Shown here: positions 7,847-15,648 of the stretch, piece after piece
How positions within the stretch are numbered: position 1 is the stretch's first letter
Layout: each line of letters opens with the position of its first letter
NCBI GenBank assembly: GCA_021774795.1
Contig: JAJFIR010000058.1
Location: 36,820 to 100,819, forward strand
Length of the DNA stretch: 64,000 bases
DNA from: Emcibacteraceae bacterium
Lineage (GTDB): Bacteria > Pseudomonadota > Alphaproteobacteria > Sphingomonadales > Emcibacteraceae
Direction: 5' to 3'
Notes under the pieces: model-generated
Databases searched by the model: none
What the model was told of the DNA's origin: nothing
The model's input: only the letters and a program-made list of their open reading frames with translations
Position numbers and translations under genes: made by a program

Positions 7847-8804
7847 TAGCCGTCTCCCCAACTATGTCTGAGGCTTTCATGTCTGTCATAGTGCCGTTCA
7901 ACGTTGCTCCAGCTGTGCCGAGGTTTGTTATTGTTGGAAATGTATCACTCTCTCCCATTCTCCACCACCCTGGCATGTTCAGTGCTTGGGCATGTGAACC
8001 CAGGTTTAGAGGTTCGCCAATTCCAAATATTGCTTGAGCCTCTACTACTGTCAATGCTGTTCTGAATACTGCTATTTCGTCTAAGAAGCCGTTCATTGTC
8101 TCTGTGTTGCCGTTATTTCTTCCAGATATTTGACCAGGTGTGCTGTTTGCTGGTGTAGAAGATAGCGTATTATTTTGAATGTCTAAGGTCCCAGAAATGT
8201 CTACTCCATCTACTACAAATATGACATTTGCAGCATCAGCATTTGCTGGTTTTATCATCACAATGTGGTGCCAATTGTCGTCATTGTATTCTCCGCCGTT
8301 TGGCGTCCTGATGAATTGACGATTCGTGCCAGCACCACCACTCATGTGCCACTCTATTCTACCGCTATTGTTTGAAAGCCTATATCCTGCATTGTTGGAG
8401 CCCTGTTGCTTTGAAAACATAGCTTGAGCTGCTGATGCTGCTGTCCTAAACCATACTGAAATTGTCACTGCTTCTAAATGAGTAAACGTAAGTGAAGCAT
8501 CGTCTACTAACAATATCTTGTCATTCGAATCTACTCTGCCAAACAATATTGACTTCTGGTTCGCAAATGGCGGATTCGCAAACAACGACACTCTATTGTC
8601 ATATATTTGGTCAAATTTTTGAGATGCCCACAACACCTGTTCAAGAGTTCCGCTTCTAGTGACTCGTGCTATGAGCCACACTGGATTTGCAGTGCTTGCT
8701 GATTGATTTTTTGTGAAACCATAGAAAGTAGATTCTCCTATTATTTCTATTTCAACTCTGAGAGTTGGATGTGAACGTATCAAGCTCAACAAAAATTCAT
8801 TCAT
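7836..8804 (-). CDS. LamG/concanavalin-like domain virion protein
   Basis: 322 residues. From about residue 90 to 240 it has the LamG-like jelly-roll pattern: DDASLTFTHLEAVTISVWFR, then FSKQQGSNNAGYRL, DDNWHHIVMI, VDGVDISG, and MNGFLDEIAVFRTAL. In phages this fold usually binds glycans at the tail tip or fibre. The next gene's start lies inside its 3' end. A role in host-surface recognition is inferred from fold and position. Confidence 0.75.
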   Translation of the reverse strand: MNEFLLSLIRSHPTLRVEIEIIGESTFYGFTKNQSASTANPVWLIARVTRSGTLEQVLWASQKFDQIYDNRVSLFANPPFANQKSILFGRVDSNDKILLVDDASLTFTHLEAVTISVWFRTAASAAQAMFSKQQGSNNAGYRLSNNSGRIEWHMSGGAGTNRQFIRTPNGGEYNDDNWHHIVMIKPANADAANVIFVVDGVDISGTLDIQNNTLSSTPANSTPGQISGRNNGNTETMNGFLDEIAVFRTALTVVEAQAIFGIGEPLNLGSHAQALNMPGWWRMGESDTFPTITNLGTAGATLNGTMTDMKASDIVGETANVS

Positions 8805-9556
8805 GACACATCCTCCAGCTCGAGAAATAGTTCACCATTTGCTCTAACATTTTGGTCATTGCTACGTGCACTCATTACTATGTCTGTGCCTGCTGGTAGT
8901 TCTGTGAGCTCTTCAATTATCTTTTTAAAGGCTGACGTGCCGTCAGTTGATAGCGCTATTGTCTTTTCAGGTATGAATAATCCACCAGGTAGTCGAACTC
9001 TTAGAGCAATTTCAGCTTCTTTGTGGCCGATTGAACCAAATGCTTGTTGTATCGAGCCGCCAAATTGTACAATCTCTCCCACTGTATTAGCTGGAACTGT
9101 GAACAAGCCGCTAAAAGACCTATTCAAACCTGATTCAATGACAGCCATTGGGTCTCCACCCAGTGTTGTTGTCATTAAGCCTTCATTCTCTCCACTTCCA
9201 CCAGCACTAGTGACTTGTTGCCCAAATACTCTCAAAAATTGTTGGCTACCAACTACACCAGACAACCCATTTGTAGCAAGAGCTTCTTCTGCTAGTGCTA
9301 AGCTCTCATCTAATCCAAATATCGTAACCTCTCGAGCGCCAGACCCAGCAGCACTGTCATTTGCATTGTCGCTTGACAATGTGACAACTCCTGCTGCTGT
9401 TGGCAATATAAAGGACTGGCTCAATTCCCATAAGTCTATGAATGGGAAATTGTTGTCGTAATCTATGTCGGGGTTTCGGCCTTCTACTTGCACAAATTGA
9501 ATGCCATTAGCAGCTTTGCCTTTGCATGGGTGCGCAACTAATACGACGGAGCTCAC
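8801..9556 (-). CDS. Virion structural protein, beta-rich, GTG start
   Basis: 251 residues, with GTGA coupling to the preceding gene. The N-terminal half carries the pattern VVTLSSDNANDSAAGSGAR then VTIFGLD (about 58-83), which I know from many phage head or tail accessory proteins, followed by a second beta-rich domain ending AGTDIVMSARSNDQNVRANG. The exact virion location is unknown. Confidence 0.6.
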   Translation of the reverse strand: MSSVVLVAHPCKGKAANGIQFVQVEGRNPDIDYDNNFPFIDLWELSQSFILPTAAGVVTLSSDNANDSAAGSGAREVTIFGLDESLALAEEALATNGLSGVVGSQQFLRVFGQQVTSAGGSGENEGLMTTTLGGDPMAVIESGLNRSFSGLFTVPANTVGEIVQFGGSIQQAFGSIGHKEAEIALRVRLPGGLFIPEKTIALSTDGTSAFKKIIEELTELPAGTDIVMSARSNDQNVRANGELFLELEDVS

Positions 9557-9846
9557 GCCGACACCTTCGGCCAGGCGGATATTCTAACTTCTGGGTTGTT
9601 ACCATCAGGTGACCTAAAGTAGATTCTACTCACAGACTTATTGTCTAATGAAATTGAAGGCTGAATGCAGTCTAATACTCCATCTAGTCTTCGACCATTG
9701 AAGCTGTATTCTATTCTTTGCGACGATATGTTGACTAATGTGAGCCCAACAGATTGAAAATTCCAATCAATCGACGGCACTGTTGGGAACGCTGTAGTTG
9801 TCACCTTGAACGTGTCGAAGAAATGATCAGCATATTTGAAGCTCAT
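9553..9846 (-). CDS. Small virion protein, 97 aa
   Basis: A beta-rich product (VGLTLVNISSQRIEYSFNG, SRIYFRSPDGNNPEVRISAW) coupled at both ends, ATGA with the holin gene and GTGA with the next. Its pattern is like small phage decoration or fibre-associated proteins. No named family. Confidence 0.5.
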   Translation of the reverse strand: MSFKYADHFFDTFKVTTTAFPTVPSIDWNFQSVGLTLVNISSQRIEYSFNGRRLDGVLDCIQPSISLDNKSVSRIYFRSPDGNNPEVRISAWPKVSA

Positions 9847-10301
9847 GAGTCTACTTCCTTCTTTTTGCTCTCAGCAACATACTTGAGCTTCTTCACGAGC
9901 CCTTGAGGTATGGGTGCTCCCATTATTGCTAAATTTTCTACTATTGACAGTGCTTCTGTTGCTGCTAAGAATGTGTAGACTATAGTCTTTGCAAATTCTA
10001 TTGGCGTGACTTTGTCTACCATTGAAGCTGTGAGGATCAATAAGAAATAGACAAACAACTTATGCGCAAATCCTAAGAAGTATCTACTCTGTATGTGACC
10101 CAACTTGAATGCTTTTATCACTCCTGTGAACGTATCAATGAAGATCAGAACTACAATTACTAATGGTGCTTGTTTGTCAGTTCCGAAAACCCAGTTTGAG
10201 CTACAGACTAACAAGGCTAATGCAGCCTTGAACGTAAATACATCTGCTACATTCGTGATCGCATGTTTAAAGCCTTGCCAATTGCAGTATCTCATATCCA
10301 C
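9843..10301 (-). CDS. Holin, phage holin family 4 (TcdE/Cph1-like)
   Basis: 152 residues with about four hydrophobic segments (roughly 25-38, 45-64, 82-97, 107-126). The family-typical stretch is VVLIFIDTFTGVIKAF, then EALSIVENLAIMGAPIPQGL and a basic tail (KKLKYVAESKKKE). Holins of this family permeabilise the inner membrane at the end of infection. The start is a GTG 9 bases after GGAGG. No endolysin gene lies next to it, which is unusual. Confidence 0.85.
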   Translation of the reverse strand: MDMRYCNWQGFKHAITNVADVFTFKAALALLVCSSNWVFGTDKQAPLVIVVLIFIDTFTGVIKAFKLGHIQSRYFLGFAHKLFVYFLLILTASMVDKVTPIEFAKTIVYTFLAATEALSIVENLAIMGAPIPQGLVKKLKYVAESKKKEVDS

Positions 10302-10318
10302 TGAGCATAACCTCCATG

Positions 10319-10720
10319 TTATACTGGTCGTTTAACTATGACTTCAAGCACTGCACCAGCACCTGGATCTGCAGCCCATATACCCGTCACGCCATCGACG
10401 ATTTGAGTAGACCAACCCAATAATGCAAGAGAATTTGCGCCTTCTGTCTTTTGTGATACAGATTGAATGACGTCTGTAGCCAATAAACCTGTCACGGTCA
10501 TTGCTTCAGTTGCGGCACCACCCGCACCAGCATCGCTTTCAAATGACAACGTATCAAATGCAATTTCTTCAGCTAAAGCGCCTGCTTTTAATACTTCATC
10601 TGCTGCTTGAGCGGCGTCACCAGCTGCTACATCTTCTTCTAATGTAGTTTCTGATAGACGACGTCGGTGGCCTTTATTGATGTTCGAACCACCAGCGAAC
10701 TTACCATCTAAAATGCTCAT
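10319..10720 (-). CDS. Hypothetical virion-associated protein, 133 aa
   Basis: An acidic, alanine-rich N-terminal half (EDVAAGDAAQAADEVLKAG) followed by a small beta domain (AMTVTGLLATDVIQSVSQK, GAGAVLEVIVKRPV). This C-terminal pattern recurs in phage head/tail decoration proteins. Lies between two similar small genes; function unproven. Confidence 0.5.
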   Translation of the reverse strand: MSILDGKFAGGSNINKGHRRRLSETTLEEDVAAGDAAQAADEVLKAGALAEEIAFDTLSFESDAGAGGAATEAMTVTGLLATDVIQSVSQKTEGANSLALLGWSTQIVDGVTGIWAADPGAGAVLEVIVKRPV

Positions 10721-10735
10721 ATTGAGCCTCCTTGC

Positions 10736-11032
10736 TTATTTAAGCACATGCATTTCGTACCCAATTGCGTCGACATTCACGCCGACAGCAGAACTTTCAA
10801 TCTCGATGCCGAGAAATCCAGTCACTGGGTCGTTTACCATTCGAAATTCGCCAACAATTTGAGCACCTGTGGCTAATTTCCCTCTACCATCTGTGAGATA
10901 CGCAACAGCTTCTGCGTTGTCAGAGACGATCATCACCAACTTAGGCTTGACGCCTAATTCAAATTGGCGCAATACGGCACTACCATTTCCAGTATACCGC
11001 TTACGTTGTAAACTTGTACTCGAGCTACCCAT
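10736..11032 (-). CDS. Hypothetical small virion protein, 98 aa
   Basis: A compact protein with a basic N-terminus (SSSTSLQRKRYTGNGSA) and beta-like segments (KPKLVMIVSDNAEAVAYLTDG, then VTGFLGIEIESSAVGVN). Overlaps the upstream gene by 8 bases. No recognised family. Confidence 0.5.
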   Translation of the reverse strand: MGSSSTSLQRKRYTGNGSAVLRQFELGVKPKLVMIVSDNAEAVAYLTDGRGKLATGAQIVGEFRMVNDPVTGFLGIEIESSAVGVNVDAIGYEMHVLK

Positions 11033-11324
11033 TTTCTTCTCCTTTGTTTTCGTTATTTCGTTGATTTTCAGCCCATTGATCTACAGCATCGGCAGCTTTG
11101 CTTGCATCAGAATCCTTTGATAGATTATCTTTGATTGCAGCTTGACTGTCGGACACTTCTTTGTCTTGTGACTTTTTATAAGCTTGACTTGCTTGCCAAG
11201 CATTCCAAATCTTGTGTAGAATTACTATGACTATCGGTGAGAATATGAACAAGACTCCCAATATGACAGACGTTGTGCCGCCACTCATGAAATTTGACCA
11301 TGTATTTACCAATTTGTCTAACAT
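11025..11324 (-). CDS. Single-TM protein with charged helical tail (spanin-like candidate)
   Basis: 99 residues from an ATG overlapping the lipoprotein stop (TAATG). One N-terminal TM segment (TSVILGVLFIFSPIVIVIL) is followed by a highly charged, helical C-terminal region. This is the topology of an inner-membrane spanin, and the neighbouring gene encodes a lipoprotein, as expected for a spanin pair. That lipoprotein is, however, far larger (345 aa) than known o-spanins, so the assignment is tentative. Confidence 0.5.
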   Translation of the reverse strand: MLDKLVNTWSNFMSGGTTSVILGVLFIFSPIVIVILHKIWNAWQASQAYKKSQDKEVSDSQAAIKDNLSKDSDASKAADAVDQWAENQRNNENKGEENG

Positions 11325-12361
11325 TAGTTCTGGCACTCCATGTCATCGTTTTCGTAGTTGCACAAAAATGACCTACCCTGTACAGTATATTGACGAATTC
11401 TATAGGTCGTGTTTGGAAGCCAATCGAACTCAATGCTCGATTTGTTCTTCCACTCATTGTTTACTCTAGTGAAAGATGCAAATTCACTTCCACTCAACTT
11501 GACTTTATTGCCATCCCTCTTTACTTCTGGCAATGGGAGCTTAACTGCATTCTGCTTGAATACGTTGACTATAACGGTGAAGACGTAATCTTCTGCCCAG
11601 TCGCTTGGAACCGCTCTAATTTGCACTATGCAAAAGTCCGATACACCATATCGTTCTACGTTCAGTAGTTCTCTCCATTCAAACTCGACGTAACTGCTGT
11701 TGTATTCCATTATGATGGGCGTATGGCCGTTACAACGTTCTATTCTCAATATGCCTCTTTTGCTGTTGGGCATATTTAATGACAGATTTGATGATTGTGG
11801 CTTTACTAAAGAAGACACAGTGGTGAGTGATCTCAGATTTGCCCCACCCACGCCTTCCGAAATCAATCCCTTAATAATGACCCTGCCGGGTTCCGCATTT
11901 TGATACGTTCTTAAATAGACATATCCGAACCCACCGCGGACCAATATTGGACTATCGTCCTGGTCCTTGTATCGAGGATACATGTCTACCCTCAATAAGC
12001 AATTGTGTTTCTTTTGCAATATCTCACCCAGAAAGACTGATATTGGTAAAGTAAAAAGACCTACAGCTTGTTCGCCGTTATTAAAGCTGTATGCTTGATC
12101 TACATTACATCGATCTGAGAAAAACTGTAAAGTTCCCTTCTCACCAACAGTCTCGACTTGAATTTTTAAGTTGGAGGTGGATGACCCTATGGGCATAGTG
12201 CATCCATTCAATCCAAATCGTCGTTGACCATTGCAAACAGTCTCTAGCGTTGGGTAGAGGACATCAATTGCTGCAGGTGCTGGGTCTCTGACTAGCTTGA
12301 CCGATGTACACGATACAACAGCCAGAGACACTAAAATGATTAAAAGTATTCTTAACTTCAT
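11324..12361 (-). CDS. Large exported lipoprotein
   Basis: 345 residues with a clear type II signal peptide: basic start MKLR, hydrophobic core, lipobox AVVSC with Cys at about 18. The mature part is beta-rich with several cysteines (for example TVCNGQRRFGLNGCTMP and CNYENDDMECQN at the end), consistent with disulfides in the periplasm or on the surface. It is coupled by TAATG overlaps to both neighbours. Possible roles are surface exclusion or envelope disruption at lysis. No family recognised. Confidence 0.65.
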   Translation of the reverse strand: MKLRILLIILVSLAVVSCTSVKLVRDPAPAAIDVLYPTLETVCNGQRRFGLNGCTMPIGSSTSNLKIQVETVGEKGTLQFFSDRCNVDQAYSFNNGEQAVGLFTLPISVFLGEILQKKHNCLLRVDMYPRYKDQDDSPILVRGGFGYVYLRTYQNAEPGRVIIKGLISEGVGGANLRSLTTVSSLVKPQSSNLSLNMPNSKRGILRIERCNGHTPIIMEYNSSYVEFEWRELLNVERYGVSDFCIVQIRAVPSDWAEDYVFTVIVNVFKQNAVKLPLPEVKRDGNKVKLSGSEFASFTRVNNEWKNKSSIEFDWLPNTTYRIRQYTVQGRSFLCNYENDDMECQN

Positions 12362-12744
12362 TAGTCTTTCTTTGCTTCCTTAAGATCGTTGATGAGCATG
12401 AACAACTCTTTTCCAAGAGTCATTGAACGTTCTACGATTGCCTCAATCTTATCATCTTTCAAGTCGAGTTCTGAAGCCAAATGGTCGCAGAGCTCTTTGC
12501 CTTCTGCCTTGTCCATATCTTTGAACTCTGCACCAATCTTTCCAGCGCCTGCAAATGCTGCACCAGATGACATCAATGCTGGCATCATATTACTAACATC
12601 TCCAAATGACAATTTGCCATCGTCGTCTAAAGATGCTTCAAGCCCCATTCCGAGTTTTGCTACAAAGGTGACCATTTCTTTGGTCTCTTTGATGTCTAAT
12701 TTCTTGACTTCTGACACTTCTTTTGCTTCTGTTTCTTCTGACAT
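12361..12744 (-). CDS. Hypothetical acidic helical protein, 127 aa
   Basis: Begins with an acidic segment (SEETEAKEVSEVKKLDIKE), then helices around a Gly/Ala-rich hydrophobic centre (MMPALMSSGAAFAGAGKIGA). No signal peptide or clear domain. It is the first gene after a 120-base gap and is coupled to the lipoprotein gene downstream. Confidence 0.5.
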   Translation of the reverse strand: MSEETEAKEVSEVKKLDIKETKEMVTFVAKLGMGLEASLDDDGKLSFGDVSNMMPALMSSGAAFAGAGKIGAEFKDMDKAEGKELCDHLASELDLKDDKIEAIVERSMTLGKELFMLINDLKEAKKD

Positions 12745-12826
12745 TATTTTGCCTCCGGTTATGTTACTTATCGTACTTCCAAAGTTAAATATTAAACACT
12801 TTTTTCGATATTTGACACTGCAAATC

Positions 12827-12847
12827 TGACTTCATGTACAGAAGTCA
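12827..12847. promoter_or_regulatory. Inverted repeat in a 120-base intergenic gap
   Basis: The plus strand reads TGACTTC, a 7-base centre ATGTACA, then GAAGTCA, giving perfect 7-bp arms. It lies upstream of the gene at 12361-12744 in one of the longer gaps in the virion region. No T-run follows, so an operator or mRNA hairpin is more likely than a terminator. No convincing -10/-35 pair was found in this gap. Confidence 0.35.
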
Positions 12848-12864
12848 ATCACAGCTAATGCTTC

Positions 12865-13584
12865 TTACTCAGACTGGAGAAATTTATCTATCTCTGCAAT
12901 TGCTAGATCGATGTCGGCTTGTAGTAGCAATACGTTATCTGGCACTAATGCCTCGATTTTGACTTTAGCTACTTCTATAGAACCTGACCGTAGTGCTACG
13001 ATTATAGCACTCAAACCATTGAATATTTGTTCTCGTTGCGCTACTGTCATCGTCTTTGATGCAAATAAACCTTGAAGAAGCTGTATGGTAGCTTCACCAA
13101 ATCTCACCCGTTTTCTACCTCTATCTACTAATATTTGTTTTTGTGCCTTTGCAGCATCTTCAGCAATTGCAATAGCTTCAGCTGCTGTATCTTTCACAAG
13201 GTCTGGTTTTTTATTGAAGCCATTCGGCACTGCACAATACACTTCATCATTGTTGATAGACCGAACTGTTAAAGTACCATTGATGTATTGAGAACAATTC
13301 AACTTTTTAAATTCTACGTTACAAGTATCGAAATCTGTACATGGAATTACATCTTTCTTTGCATACGTGGGGTCTTCTAGATTGTCTACTTCGCCCATTA
13401 TCCAAAAACGCATGTCCTTACCTGTCACATCGAAACAACCTTCTGCGCAGCTTGCACTACAATGTGCCTCTCTTGCATGAGATGACCATCCAGGTCCTTC
13501 GATGTGTGTTTTACAAACCCAATTGAACTGAGCCTGTGATTCAAGACAAAAAAATAGTAAAAATAAACCTATCAATGCTTTCAT
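12865..13584 (-). CDS. Secreted cysteine-rich protein
   Basis: 239 residues with a Sec signal peptide (MKALIGLFLLFFCLESQAQ, cleavage likely after SQA). The first 110 mature residues contain about a dozen Cys (for example HCSASCAEGC), suggesting disulfides formed outside the cytoplasm. The second half is a long helical region (AAEAIAIAEDAAKAQKQ onward). Export is unusual for a protein encoded among virion genes. Function unknown. Confidence 0.6.
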   Translation of the reverse strand: MKALIGLFLLFFCLESQAQFNWVCKTHIEGPGWSSHAREAHCSASCAEGCFDVTGKDMRFWIMGEVDNLEDPTYAKKDVIPCTDFDTCNVEFKKLNCSQYINGTLTVRSINNDEVYCAVPNGFNKKPDLVKDTAAEAIAIAEDAAKAQKQILVDRGRKRVRFGEATIQLLQGLFASKTMTVAQREQIFNGLSAIIVALRSGSIEVAKVKIEALVPDNVLLLQADIDLAIAEIDKFLQSE

Positions 13585-13593
13585 ATTTTCTCC

Positions 13594-15648
13594 TTATAGT
13601 CCCATACATTGCACAGAACAACCTTGAGCATCTAAAGCGCCTGTAGACGGATCACGTGTTCGTATGCTTACTTGAGTATTAGTCGTTGATGATATTGTAC
13701 AATTTCTATTACCGGAACTTCCAGCCTGTTGTGCATTACATACGGGTAATGATGCAAAGGGCACACCAAATGTCCAAGTTGCATTTCCCAATGTCGCGTC
13801 CGACACCACACCGCTATGACCAAATGGATTTGCATTAAATATCGGAGTAGCACCAGTTGAAATTGACGCTGCTTGTATTTTTGGTGGTCCCGAAAATGAA
13901 CCATCTAATATTTCAAATTTGCTATTAATAGTTTGTAAAAAATTATTGAAAATTGGCGCTGGTTTTTGCTCTCTTGATTTTTTAATAGAAAAATACACAG
14001 CTTGATCTAGTGATCCATTACTTCCAGATCTATCGTATGGATATACAAAATTCACATTTATTTCTGATATTTGGAAAGAGTGAAATAACCTAATTGTCTT
14101 TTTACCACTTGAATCAAAAAACATGTCGTCACAAACAGTGATATCACGACCGTATATAGTAGAAGCATTACTTGCTGTCTCATTCACACCTGTCACGGCT
14201 TTTGAACTTTGAATAATCGTTTGAGCATTGTTAGGCGTTTCCACGAATCGCAGCATTGTTGATACTGTTGCAGTTGCTGCACCGTTCACAGTACTTAGAC
14301 GACCCGGAGTAGTGAAACAGATGTCGTACCAACCAGCAGTAGGTAGCTCTTCAGAAAAACCAACCGATTCATTACCACTACAAGATAGACCACTTGATTC
14401 TTCTACCCCTGAGCATGCTTGAAGTGGCGAACCCACAGTTTGTACAAGTGTTAAATCATTGTCTTCTATACCAGTATAACCACTATTTGATACACCTGAG
14501 AAGATGTTTTCACTCCCTCCAATATTACCTTTTGCTAAAAAGCCGCTTGTCTCTAACGTAAGAGATTCAGCGTTTGTTAGAGGGAATCGTTCTACTGTGA
14601 AGACTACACGTTCATCGTCTGTGCCGCCTGCTGATGTGACACAGTTACCAGCACCTGCTTGTCTATCGTGCAATAATTCGTATGTGACATCTGGTATTGT
14701 AGCAGCTACATCAAATGTAGCATCTGTATTATAATGTTGTTCGTCGCCTAGTGATCTTAGAAGACCTTTATTCTCAGTGCCATCACCTATTACAAAAGCA
14801 CAAGTAGTAGTTGTCCCAGCTGCCATCTGACCTGAAAAAAATACGTGATATTTACCAGGTGGCAGATCATTGAATCTTATTCCTGGTACGTTTGTCGCAG
14901 ATGCTACTGCCTTACCTGTTGTTGTTTCTACGCAGTCGTTATCAACTGGATAGTTGGCAAACGATGCTGCAGACCCCACCCATTGACAACCAGAACCCTC
15001 CCAACTAGAAGTACCATAAATAGTAGATTGCGAAGTCTGTTGAGTGTTCCGACCACTACCAAGGAATCTAGTATCTAAAGTTATGATTGCAGGATTAGCT
15101 ACAGTAGATTCTAATCTCCACTTTAAAGAACCCGAAGTTGGGCATGGAAAATTAATACCATCAACAATCCTGATACCAGACGTTGGATTCAAATTGATCT
15201 CTGCAATATTGACGGTGCCGTCGTGTGCTATAAGCATCAAGTCGTCTGCAGTACCAGCATCCCATAAATATTTGAAAAATACTCCGCATGTTGCGCCAAC
15301 CATGCCTGCTGGAACGACAAACAATGGAGATTCTAATGTTTGGCCAATGCCGTCTGAATCCCACGTTAATGAGATTTTGCCATCTAGTGGTGATGCAGTT
15401 TCTAATGCAACAGTACCTCCACTAGCAGTGACACCAGCCCTCCGTGCCTCGAATCCAGGATTTGACAATAAATTTCTTTCAGTGCCTTCAAGCATAGCCC
15501 TATCTTGTTCCTTTGGAACGGAATATGCTAAGTTTGGTGCGAATACCATGAAGATTATCTGCAACCAGACAATGAAAGTAGTCATCTCCTTTTTATTAGG
15601 ACAACATATTTGTTTCATTTTGAACATTATTTGCTTTAACCTCGTCAT
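13594..15648 (-). CDS. Large secreted/anchored surface protein
   Basis: 684 residues. The N-terminus is basic, followed by a hydrophobic segment (about 23-42, FIVWLQIIFMVFAPNLAYS) that reads as a signal peptide. The mature part opens LLSNPGFEARRAG, a start seen in carbohydrate-binding beta-sandwich proteins, and has several beta-rich domains with paired cysteines. Its ATG overlaps the stop of the fibre gene (ATGA). It could be a surface adhesin, an exclusion protein, or a fibre protein with a coincidental hydrophobic start. Confidence 0.55.
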   Translation of the reverse strand: MTRLKQIMFKMKQICCPNKKEMTTFIVWLQIIFMVFAPNLAYSVPKEQDRAMLEGTERNLLSNPGFEARRAGVTASGGTVALETASPLDGKISLTWDSDGIGQTLESPLFVVPAGMVGATCGVFFKYLWDAGTADDLMLIAHDGTVNIAEINLNPTSGIRIVDGINFPCPTSGSLKWRLESTVANPAIITLDTRFLGSGRNTQQTSQSTIYGTSSWEGSGCQWVGSAASFANYPVDNDCVETTTGKAVASATNVPGIRFNDLPPGKYHVFFSGQMAAGTTTTCAFVIGDGTENKGLLRSLGDEQHYNTDATFDVAATIPDVTYELLHDRQAGAGNCVTSAGGTDDERVVFTVERFPLTNAESLTLETSGFLAKGNIGGSENIFSGVSNSGYTGIEDNDLTLVQTVGSPLQACSGVEESSGLSCSGNESVGFSEELPTAGWYDICFTTPGRLSTVNGAATATVSTMLRFVETPNNAQTIIQSSKAVTGVNETASNASTIYGRDITVCDDMFFDSSGKKTIRLFHSFQISEINVNFVYPYDRSGSNGSLDQAVYFSIKKSREQKPAPIFNNFLQTINSKFEILDGSFSGPPKIQAASISTGATPIFNANPFGHSGVVSDATLGNATWTFGVPFASLPVCNAQQAGSSGNRNCTISSTTNTQVSIRTRDPSTGALDAQGCSVQCMGL

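Noticed and set aside
12745..12864. Promoter in the 120-base gap before the gene at 12361
   Set aside because: AT-rich, but no -35/-10 pair with 16-18 base spacing reached two good hexamers; only the inverted repeat is kept.
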